Part shown: piece after piece, positions 34,586 through 43,312 of the stretch | Layout: each line of letters opens with the position of its first letter | Numbering within the stretch: position 1 is the stretch's first letter | DNA from: Kiritimatiellia bacterium | Lineage (GTDB): Bacteria; Verrucomicrobiota; Kiritimatiellia; CAIVKH01 | Direction: 5' to 3' | Length of the DNA: 64,000 bases | Assembly (NCBI GenBank): GCA_023953695.1 | Contig: JAMLJG010000009.1 | Coordinates: forward strand, 1 to 64,000 | Program-made: the position numbers and the translations under genes | The notes under the pieces: generated by a model | The model's input: the letters and a program-made list of their open reading frames with translations, nothing else | The model's database searches: none | What the model was told of the DNA's origin: nothing

Positions 34586-34990
34586 ATGTCGAAAGAAGAC
34601 ATGCTGCAGGAAATGTTTCGGATGCAAGGACTGCTGAATCGGCGCATCGGCATTCGCGAAGCGGGTGAAATGTCGGAGGAAGAGCAGCAGAAGTGGGTGC
34701 TCAACTATTGCCGCGCCATGTCGCAGGAAATCGCGGAGCTGACAGACAGCATTCCGTGGAAATGGTGGGCGCGCTATCAGAAGTTCGATTTGCAGAACGC
34801 ACGCGTCGAAGTCGTTGATCTATTCCACTTCCTGATTTCCGTGGCGGAAATCCTCGGCATGTCCGCAGAGGATGTATTCACGTACTACCGCGACAAAAAC
34901 AAGGTGAACCTCCAGCGCCAGGACAGCGGCTACACGACGAAAGACGAGTCGGACAACCGCAGTATTGGCCAGACACCTCCAATCGCTTAG
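34586..34990 (+). CDS. Dimeric all-alpha dUTPase/NTP pyrophosphatase (MazG-like fold)
   Basis: The ATG at 34586 with GGAGG 6-8 bases upstream gives a 134-residue protein; the much longer open frame on this strand is antisense to trxB and is ignored. MFRMQGLLNRRIG, CRAMSQEIAELTDSIPWKWW and ARVEVVDLFHFLISVAEILG fit the dimeric dUTPase family of the all-alpha NTP pyrophosphatase superfamily, with the E-x-x-E/D metal motifs in QEIAEL and EVVDLFHF. It would hydrolyse dUTP to dUMP and keep uracil out of DNA; such enzymes are common in phages and some bacteria. It ends next to convergent aroD. Confidence 0.85.
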   Translation: MSKEDMLQEMFRMQGLLNRRIGIREAGEMSEEEQQKWVLNYCRAMSQEIAELTDSIPWKWWARYQKFDLQNARVEVVDLFHFLISVAEILGMSAEDVFTYYRDKNKVNLQRQDSGYTTKDESDNRSIGQTPPIA

Positions 34991-35731
34991 TTAGGCGTCG
35001 GCGTCGGAACGGTAGCGGCGGTACGCGGGTATCAACGCCGCAAGACGCTCCACCAACTCCGCGCTCGAAAGCTGGCCGGGTGCGCTCTCCGAATCGAGAA
35101 AGCCATACACCAAAACGGATCCGGCCGCCGCAAGTTGCAGCCGCGAGGCGACGCCCATCGGCCCCATCCCCATCAGCGCAAGCGGAACTTCGGCCGGTGG
35201 ATGGCGCAGGAGATTCTCCAACCGCTGAACCTCCTCTTCGGAAGCTGTCCACACGGCCAGTTTGACAATGTCCGCGCCCGCGCGTTCGCCCCGCGCGATG
35301 AGCGCGCGCAACCGATCCGGATCGGGCGTCGAATGAAAATCGTGAAAGGATCCCACCACAGTGCGATGCGCAGCGCGCGCACGGGCTGCCACTTCGGAAA
35401 AGGCCTCCGACTCCAATTCCACATCTACCGCAAACACATACGGCAATAGATTCGCATAGCGCTGAATGCGCTCCTCCTCGGAGCCACCCCATTTCCCACC
35501 TTCGCGCGCGGAGCGAATCGTGAGGAGAATCGGCGGGAGCTCGCTCGACGGAGCGTGGGCTCGCAACCACGCATCGGCCTCGGCACCCATCAAATCCGCG
35601 CGCACTTCGACCCAATCGGAGACCGAGCGCAGCTCGCTCATGCGCGACAGTGTTTCGATTCGGCTCACAACGCCGACCACACAGGTCGGCGCTCTATTTG
35701 CCAATGGCTCGATTCGACTCTTGTCAGACAT
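34991..35731 (-). CDS. aroD: Type I 3-dehydroquinate dehydratase
   Basis: Third step of the shikimate pathway. The type I class I aldolase-like barrel shows VEVRADL, ILLTIRSAREGGKWGG (substrate-binding Arg), VGSFHDFHSTP (catalytic His), ADIVKLAVW (Schiff-base Lys) and ALMGMGPMGVASRL. At 246 residues the length is standard. Its stop abuts the convergent dUTPase gene with no spacer. The gene at 35814 is divergent from it. Confidence 0.93.
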   Translation of the reverse strand: MSDKSRIEPLANRAPTCVVGVVSRIETLSRMSELRSVSDWVEVRADLMGAEADAWLRAHAPSSELPPILLTIRSAREGGKWGGSEEERIQRYANLLPYVFAVDVELESEAFSEVAARARAAHRTVVGSFHDFHSTPDPDRLRALIARGERAGADIVKLAVWTASEEEVQRLENLLRHPPAEVPLALMGMGPMGVASRLQLAAAGSVLVYGFLDSESAPGQLSSAELVERLAALIPAYRRYRSDADA

Positions 35732-35813
35732 GGCATCAGTCTATTGACTATCGCAGCGTCGCGCAATCATGTGCGACCAAGGAACAGCACAAGAAGGAAA
35801 TCGAGGGCACACG

Positions 35814-36443
35814 ATGGGAAACGGACTCGCAGCGACGCTTTGGGCGGAAAATGACGACCTCGCGCTCGCCAATCTGAACTGCGCTTTTGTTCGAGGCCTG
35901 ACAACTGGCGCCTTACCACTTCCCGACTTTCAACGCTACGTTGCCCAGGATGCCTATTTCCTTGAAGCCTTCGCGCGCGCATACGCACTCGCGCTGGTCC
36001 ATTGCCGCACACGCGAAGAACTGCCGACGCTCGCAGAGCTGCTGAATGGTGTAGTCAAGGAACTCGAATTGCATCGCAGCTATGCGGAGCGCTGGAACGT
36101 TGACCTTTCAACCTGCACACCCCACCCGGCTGCCCTCGCCTATACCGAGTTTCTTCTGGCGACGGCGACGCTCGGCTCAACCGGCGAAACATGCGCAGCC
36201 ATGACGCCCTGCATGCGGCTCTACGCCTACCTGGGCCAAACGCTAAAACAGGAAAATCCAAACGCAACGCACGCCTATCGCGACTGGATCGAAACCTATA
36301 GCGACCCCGCATTTGAAGCGCTCGCCAAACAAGTGGAAGGATTGCTCGACCGAACAGCCGACGACACGCCGCGCATTCGCGAACTCTACCGGCGAGCGAT
36401 GCAGTTGGAGCTAGGCTTTTTTACCGCGTTTGCTGCGGGCTAA
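35814..36443 (+). CDS. TenA-family thiaminase II-like protein
   Basis: Starting at the ATG at 35814, with GAGG 7 bases upstream, the product is 209 residues and all-helical. It matches the TenA/THI-4 family: LPLPDFQRYVAQDAYFLEAFARAYALAL, then a C-terminal segment with WIETYSDPAFEALAKQVEGLLD. TenA proteins hydrolyse thiamin breakdown products; in family members the catalytic nucleophile is a cysteine, and the GET-C-AAMTPC region here (residues of about 120-130) offers candidates. Some TenA-like proteins have other roles, so substrate is uncertain. Its last 33 bases overlap the convergent gene at 36411. Confidence 0.82.
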   Translation: MGNGLAATLWAENDDLALANLNCAFVRGLTTGALPLPDFQRYVAQDAYFLEAFARAYALALVHCRTREELPTLAELLNGVVKELELHRSYAERWNVDLSTCTPHPAALAYTEFLLATATLGSTGETCAAMTPCMRLYAYLGQTLKQENPNATHAYRDWIETYSDPAFEALAKQVEGLLDRTADDTPRIRELYRRAMQLELGFFTAFAAG

Positions 36444-36770
36444 CGGCTTCTTGGCGCCGGCTCGAACCGCGCGCGACGCAGAAGCGCGCGGAGCCGCGCA
36501 GCTCGCCTTCCCGCTAGACGGCTTCGCCTTCTTATTGCTCTTTGAGGCCGATGCAACTCGCCTAGCCGGAGCTGACTCGCGCTCTTGCGCTCCCTGCGCC
36601 TTGAGCGTCGTTTCGTAATGATTGATGTAGAAAGGGTTGTTGTATCCCTCACACCGTCGCTCTTTCCACTTCAGCGATGGATGATGAAAAATTGCGCAGG
36701 CTTTCCCCAGGTTCAACCCACAACCACGACACTGCCGAATAGGTTTGGTGCCCAATGTGGCCATATACAC
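36411..36770 (-). CDS. Small zinc-ribbon-like protein with basic Ala/Lys-rich tail
   Basis: The 119-residue protein has a conserved-looking N-terminal half with paired cysteines (QCRGCGLNLGKACAIFHHP and KWKERRCEGYNN), which could bind zinc, and a C-terminal tail of about 60 residues rich in Ala, Lys, Arg and Ser (KKPLARSKRGKKA). The tail resembles histone H1-like nucleoid proteins, so DNA or RNA binding is plausible but inferred. I do not recognise a named family. It overlaps the 3' end of the TenA gene on the opposite strand, and the overlap covers only its basic tail. Confidence 0.65.
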   Translation of the reverse strand: MYMATLGTKPIRQCRGCGLNLGKACAIFHHPSLKWKERRCEGYNNPFYINHYETTLKAQGAQERESAPARRVASASKSNKKAKPSSGKASCAAPRASASRAVRAGAKKPLARSKRGKKA

Positions 36771-36934
36771 GCCCCTTTTACGCTAAAGCGCAGACTATCA
36801 CTACCGCCCTAAACTTCCAAGCGGGAAGAAATCCCTTCTCAATTTCGTCGCGCTCGCCTGCTCGCGGGAATCCGCAGAGCGGAAGATTGCAAGTCCCCGC
36901 GCTATTTCCGTAGTATGAGGCGCATTACGCACCG

Positions 36935-39499
36935 ATGAATCGAAACGCTGTGGAAATAGACGATGTCGCTTCGCGGAGACTGCAGAACATCCGCGTTCTG
37001 GTTCTCGACGATGAAGAGCCCGTTCGCCGACTGATTGAGCTGCTGCTCACCCGACATGGCTGCATCGTGGAGACGGCGGACGATGGTCGCGAGGGGCTCC
37101 GCATCCTCCTGCAAAAGGACTTCGATGTCGCAGTTGTGGATTTGCGCATGCGCGATATGGGCGGCTCCTCCTTCCTCGAGCAGGCGCGAAGCGTGTGGCC
37201 CTGGCTCGGGGTGGTGGTGCTGACCGGCTTTGCCGACGACAAGGCTGTCGCTCACGCGCGTCGCTATGGCGTGACGCGAATCCTGGCCAAACCCATGAAC
37301 GCAGAGGAACTCCTCCGCAGCGTGCTGGAAGAAGCGATTGAGAAGAAGGAACTGGTGGAGATGTCCGCCAGCCACAATCTGGATCGCATTCAGGCGCAAC
37401 TCTCCCTGCTCCGTACTTTCAGCGAATCGGCGCTGACGGCGGAGAATCTCGACGAGGCGCTGCGCAGCCTGAGCGCGGGACTCGGCAGCCTCCTCCCCTG
37501 TGCGGCTGCGGGCATTCTGAACCTTGAAGGCGATGAACCGGTCCTCCATCTCCACGCGATCACCCCGGTGGCGCACGACTTTCTCCTCAGCACGGAGAAA
37601 GAGATCCTGCGGCGCTACGAAGCCCTCAGCGGGCATATTGCACCTCGCGCGAATCTGCGCGTCATCTTCGACCCCTCCAACCTCGACCCGCAGGGACCCC
37701 AGCGCGTCGGCAGCAGCTTCAGCGTGCCCATCATCGCGCGTGGCGAAATACGCGGCATGTTGACCCTCGCCGCCGTGGCGGAAGATGCCTACTCCTCGCG
37801 CGACGCATCATTCCTCTATCACGCAGCCAACCAACTCTCCACCGTCCTGTCCGCTTTGGCGCGCATGCGCGAACTCTCCGTGCGCGATGCGCTCACCGGG
37901 CTCTATAACCGGCGCGGCTTGGAAGAAGAATATCAGCGCACTTGGTTGATGAGCCGACGCTACAACTGGCCCGTCGGTGTCGCCGTTCTCGACGTGGACG
38001 ACTTCAAGACGCTAAACGACACGCACGGCCACATGCTCGGCGACCAGATTTTGCGCGAATTCGCATCGCTCGTCGAACGCGTCGCGCGCGAATCGGACAT
38101 CATCGGCCGCTACGGCGGGGATGAAATGGTCGTCATTCTCGCACAGGCCGGAACAGCCGACTGCATCGCCTTCGGCGAACGATTGCTCAACGCCATGCGC
38201 CAGCATGTCTTCGGAACGAGCAAGGGGTTTGCCATCCAACTGACCGCCTCCATTGGCGTCGCCAGCAGCGTCAACTGCCCGCCCGACACAACAAGCGACA
38301 CTCTGCTGGCGCAAGCCGATCAAGCTCTCTACATGGCGAAGAAGAGCGGCCGCAACCGCGTTTCGGTCTACCAACCCCTGCCCGCACCGGCAGGGGAATC
38401 CTCCGAGATTCCCACTCCTCCAATCGCCAACGGAACGCGCAAGCGAGGCAACATCCTCGTTGTAGATGACGAACCGACGGTGGGCGCCTTCCTCTCCCGC
38501 GCGCTCCGCGCACAGGCATACGAAGTGCAGGTCGAGACCACGGCCCCTGCCGCCATCGCCGCCATTCAAGATCAGCCGGGCCGATTCGACATCATCATCA
38601 CCGACCTCAACCTGCCCGGGAAAAGCGGATTGGACCTCCTCGACGAGTTGCGCTCGATGGACGAGAACATGATCAAAATCGTCATCACCGGAAACGCGAC
38701 CATTGACAATGCGGTCCTGAGCCTTCGACGTGGCGCCTACGATTTTATCGAGAAACCAGTCGTCCCGGACCAACTCACCGCCATCGTCGAGCGCGCGCTG
38801 GAATATCGCCGCCTGAAAGACGAAAATATCCGCTACCAGAACCACCTTGAAGAAATGGTTCGCGAGAAAAGCGCGGCCCTCCGCGAGGCGCTCACGCAGA
38901 TCAAGTCTTCGTATGACTTCACCCTCGAGGCGATGGCCTCCCTCCTCGATGCGCGCGAACGCAGCACGGCTCGCCATTGTTCGCGCGTTCGAGACCTCTC
39001 CGTCATCATGGCGCGCGAACTCGGCCTCTCCATCAATGAGATTGATGAAATCGCGCGCGGCGCACTGCTCCACGACATCGGCAAGATGAGCATTCCCGAC
39101 AGCATTTTGTTGAAGCCCGGCCCGCTCACACCGGAAGAGCGCGAGGAAATGAAGCGGCATCCCGAAGCGGGCTATCAACTCCTGAGCCCCAGCCCACACC
39201 TCAAGAAGGTCGCAGAGATCATTCGCTCTCACCACGAGCGCTACGATGGAACGGGCTACCCACGCGGGCTCAAAGGAACTGACATTCCGCTCGGCGCGCG
39301 AATTTTCGCCATCATTGACTCCTACGACGCCATGCGATCCGATCGCATCTATCGCAAGGCCGTTTCCAAAGAGGAAGCGATGCGCGAAATTGAGCGCCAT
39401 GCGGGCACGCAATTCGACCCCGCCCTCGTCGAAGCCTTCAAACGGCTGCACCTCGCCATTGAGGCGGCGGGAAATTGGGACACGCTCGAATCGGCGTAG
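36935..39499 (+). CDS. Multidomain c-di-GMP regulator: REC-GAF-GGDEF-REC-HD-GYP
   Basis: The 854-residue protein contains, in order, a receiver domain (about 20-135; VLVLDDEEP, VAVVDLRMRDM), a GAF domain (about 165-305), a GGDEF domain (about 315-480; LTGLYNRRG, YGGDEMVVIL) with an RESD inhibitory site five residues ahead, a second receiver (about 507-625; ILVVDDEPT, IIITDLNLPG), a short coiled coil, and an HD-GYP domain (about 660-835; LLHDIGKM, HHERYDGTGYP). Both the cyclase and phosphodiesterase signatures look intact, so it may both make and break c-di-GMP under two phosphorylation inputs. No kinase lies beside it. It is monocistronic by position. Confidence 0.93.
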   Translation: MNRNAVEIDDVASRRLQNIRVLVLDDEEPVRRLIELLLTRHGCIVETADDGREGLRILLQKDFDVAVVDLRMRDMGGSSFLEQARSVWPWLGVVVLTGFADDKAVAHARRYGVTRILAKPMNAEELLRSVLEEAIEKKELVEMSASHNLDRIQAQLSLLRTFSESALTAENLDEALRSLSAGLGSLLPCAAAGILNLEGDEPVLHLHAITPVAHDFLLSTEKEILRRYEALSGHIAPRANLRVIFDPSNLDPQGPQRVGSSFSVPIIARGEIRGMLTLAAVAEDAYSSRDASFLYHAANQLSTVLSALARMRELSVRDALTGLYNRRGLEEEYQRTWLMSRRYNWPVGVAVLDVDDFKTLNDTHGHMLGDQILREFASLVERVARESDIIGRYGGDEMVVILAQAGTADCIAFGERLLNAMRQHVFGTSKGFAIQLTASIGVASSVNCPPDTTSDTLLAQADQALYMAKKSGRNRVSVYQPLPAPAGESSEIPTPPIANGTRKRGNILVVDDEPTVGAFLSRALRAQAYEVQVETTAPAAIAAIQDQPGRFDIIITDLNLPGKSGLDLLDELRSMDENMIKIVITGNATIDNAVLSLRRGAYDFIEKPVVPDQLTAIVERALEYRRLKDENIRYQNHLEEMVREKSAALREALTQIKSSYDFTLEAMASLLDARERSTARHCSRVRDLSVIMARELGLSINEIDEIARGALLHDIGKMSIPDSILLKPGPLTPEEREEMKRHPEAGYQLLSPSPHLKKVAEIIRSHHERYDGTGYPRGLKGTDIPLGARIFAIIDSYDAMRSDRIYRKAVSKEEAMREIERHAGTQFDPALVEAFKRLHLAIEAAGNWDTLESA

Positions 39500-39513
39500 C
39501 CGCAGACGGGCGG

Positions 39514-39786
39514 TCAGGAGAGTGGCTCTTTTTTCTCCGTCAAGATTGGGAGCAGCGGCGCGCGTTCCGCGTTGAGCTTGATGTAGCTCTTCCATTTGGC
39601 GGGAACGCGAATCATCGGGAATATGGCATGCGTCGGGCATTCCGGAACACACGCGCCACAATCAATGCACTCGACCGGATCAATAACGAGCATGTTTTCG
39701 TCTTCGTGAAAACAGTTGGCAGGACACACCGTCACACAAACGGTGTTCTTACAATCAACGCAGGGTTCTGTAACTACGTGCGGCAT
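39514..39786 (-). CDS. 7Fe/8Fe ferredoxin, FdxA-like
   Basis: A 90-residue ferredoxin with two cluster motifs: [19 protein letters not shown] (the N-terminal site with an irregular cysteine spacing and an extra Cys, as in 7Fe ferredoxins) and [16 protein letters not shown] (4Fe-4S). The C-terminal tail [16 protein letters not shown] matches FdxA-type proteins. It carries low-potential electrons in the cytoplasm; its partner is unknown. It converges with the c-di-GMP regulator gene. Confidence 0.92.
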   Translation of the reverse strand: MPHVVTEPCVDCKNTVCVTVCPANCFHEDENMLVIDPVECIDCGACVPECPTHAIFPMIRVPAKWKSYIKLNAERAPLLPILTEKKEPLS

Positions 39787-39818
39787 GATGAAGGACTATA
39801 CCACACAACAGCCCGTTG

Positions 39819-40505
39819 TCAGGGCGCATACATCATCTTTTTCAAGACGGACAAATCCACACCGGCCAGCGTCGTCAAAATGAAGTCCGCCTGCGCGAGA
39901 TGCTGCCGATCATAACTGTTTGTCAATCCGAGCACTGCGAGTCCTGCGCCTTTTGCCGAAGTGATGCCCGCTGGCGTATCCTCGATCGCCAGGCATGAAC
40001 TCGCGGGCCACGCGCGATCATAGCGCCGACTCAAGCGCTCCACAGCAAACCGATAGCAACTCGGGTCGGGCTTCGACTGCTGCACGTCGTCAGCGGTGAC
40101 CACCACATCAAACGCATCCCCAATGTTGAGCGCCTTGAAAACCGGCGCAATATCCGAATAGAGCGCACCCGTGCAAAGGGCCAACGGGATTTGGCCCGAC
40201 AGACTGCGAATGAGCTCCACCGAACCCGGAAAGGGATCAGGCGGCGCGTGATTGACCAAGTCGCCAAATATCCCGGCCTTCTGCTCCACCAACCGTCGAA
40301 CTGACTCTCCATCGCTCGGGCGTCCCGCCTTTTGCAGGATCGCGGCAAACGCACCGCGGTCATCAAAGCCGATCAGATCGCGGACATAGCCATCCCACGA
40401 AAGGCCAATGCCCATCGGCTCCACGAGCTTCTGCATCGCCGCAAAATGCAGGTGTTCGGTATCAACGATGACGCCATCGAAATCAAAAACAACCGCCTCT
40501 AACAT
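39819..40505 (-). CDS. HAD-superfamily phosphatase / beta-phosphoglucomutase-like
   Basis: From the ATG at 40505 (GGGGAG 6 bases upstream) the product is 228 residues and begins MLEAVVFDFDGVIVDTE, with the HAD nucleophile motif D-x-D. Motif II is ALCTGA, motif III lies around SKPDPSCY and motif IV is AIEDTPAGITSAKGAG. The cap is the small helical C1 type, as in beta-phosphoglucomutase and phosphoglycolate phosphatase. Substrate is not determinable. It follows polX by 17 bases and is probably co-transcribed with it. Confidence 0.88.
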   Translation of the reverse strand: MLEAVVFDFDGVIVDTEHLHFAAMQKLVEPMGIGLSWDGYVRDLIGFDDRGAFAAILQKAGRPSDGESVRRLVEQKAGIFGDLVNHAPPDPFPGSVELIRSLSGQIPLALCTGALYSDIAPVFKALNIGDAFDVVVTADDVQQSKPDPSCYRFAVERLSRRYDRAWPASSCLAIEDTPAGITSAKGAGLAVLGLTNSYDRQHLAQADFILTTLAGVDLSVLKKMMYAP

Positions 40506-40522
40506 ACGTCTCCCCTCGCCCG

Positions 40523-42253
<1,731 letters not shown>

Positions 42254-42278
42254 GCCCGCAGTCTAGCCCGAAACTGCG

Positions 42279-43304
42279 CTACTCGCCTAGCCGTTTCAAG
42301 AGGCCCTTCCGGTAGAGCAACCGCATCGCATAGCAGTCCAAGAAGTGCCCTGCGCGATACGAGGTGAGGCGCCCCACGAAACGGCCCTCCTCCAGCAGCG
42401 CAATCGCAGCGAGCAAATCCAGCACCGCCCGATGCCACACCGCTTCAAGCGATTTGCCTTCGTGCATCAGTTGAGGCTTGTTGACATAGCCCCACTTGCT
42501 GGCCACCAAAATGTTGTCCATGTTGTAGCCAAGGTTGCGCACATCGGCAAAAATGCGCCCCAGCGTCTTCGCATACAGCATCTTCGCAAAGGACGAGTTG
42601 GTGCGCGCTTCCGCGCCGCGCCGGAAGTGCTCATAAATTAGCGGGAACTTGATCCGCTGTTTGCCAATCGCCGTCGGAAAGTTGATCGCACAATCCACCG
42701 TCAGCGTCGGAGCGCCCTCGCACGGATCGAAGATCAGGAAACTGCCATTCGGCAACCCTACCGTCACGCGCTCCTTCACCGTCCAATACGCAACCGGACG
42801 GTCCACCTCCACCAAGCCCGCCGACTCCAACGCCTCAACCAAATCCAAACTGCCCCGCTTGAACAGCGGCGGATCGCCCGAACTACAGCGAATCATCAGG
42901 TTGTCAATTTCCATGCCCATCTTCAGCGCGACAATGTGCTCGACCATGCGCACGTAATTTTGAGGCGGCCCGCTGCGCAGCACGATGTTGCTCACCACAT
43001 CGCCCGTCGTCCATACGTTGCGGATGGAAACGCGCACAGGCAAACTGTCGTGCAAATCCTCGCGCGAGAACCACCAGCCTTCGAGGTCCGTCGGCTCCAG
43101 CGTCAACCTGCTGATGGACTTGCCCAAAAAGGTGCCCGGCCCTTCCACCGACACGCTTCTGGCAATGGTCTTCTGCCGACGCATCGGCTGCACGGCGGCG
43201 CCATCCGAAAGGTCCCAATCCACCGACTGATTCTGCAACTGCTCAAAAGAGCGACGCAGCACATCGGAATCGCCGGCCAGAATTGTACCGAACACATCGC
43301 TCAT
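42279..43304 (-). CDS. Divergent LpxC-like UDP-3-O-acyl-GlcNAc deacetylase
   Basis: The 341-residue protein matches LpxC over its length: RQKTIARSVSVEGPGTFLGK (domain 1), NYVRMVEHIVALKMGMEIDNLMI (zinc His region), DCAINFPTAIGKQRIKF, and HRAVLDLLAAIALL then YRAGHFLDCYAMRLL at the C-terminus. Canonical LpxC has G-L-H-S-G near the start and an H-x3-D zinc pair; here the first is GPGTFLG without the histidine and the second is spaced H-x4-D. It would commit the pathway to lipid A, but the changes raise doubt about normal catalysis. AAGGA precedes the ATG. valS lies 8 bases upstream, so both are likely in one transcript. Confidence 0.75.
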   Translation of the reverse strand: MSDVFGTILAGDSDVLRRSFEQLQNQSVDWDLSDGAAVQPMRRQKTIARSVSVEGPGTFLGKSISRLTLEPTDLEGWWFSREDLHDSLPVRVSIRNVWTTGDVVSNIVLRSGPPQNYVRMVEHIVALKMGMEIDNLMIRCSSGDPPLFKRGSLDLVEALESAGLVEVDRPVAYWTVKERVTVGLPNGSFLIFDPCEGAPTLTVDCAINFPTAIGKQRIKFPLIYEHFRRGAEARTNSSFAKMLYAKTLGRIFADVRNLGYNMDNILVASKWGYVNKPQLMHEGKSLEAVWHRAVLDLLAAIALLEEGRFVGRLTSYRAGHFLDCYAMRLLYRKGLLKRLGE

Positions 43305-43312
43305 AAATATCC

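Noticed and set aside
38012..39661. 549-codon open frame on the minus strand
   Set aside because: Antisense to the c-di-GMP regulator, no signal or domain.
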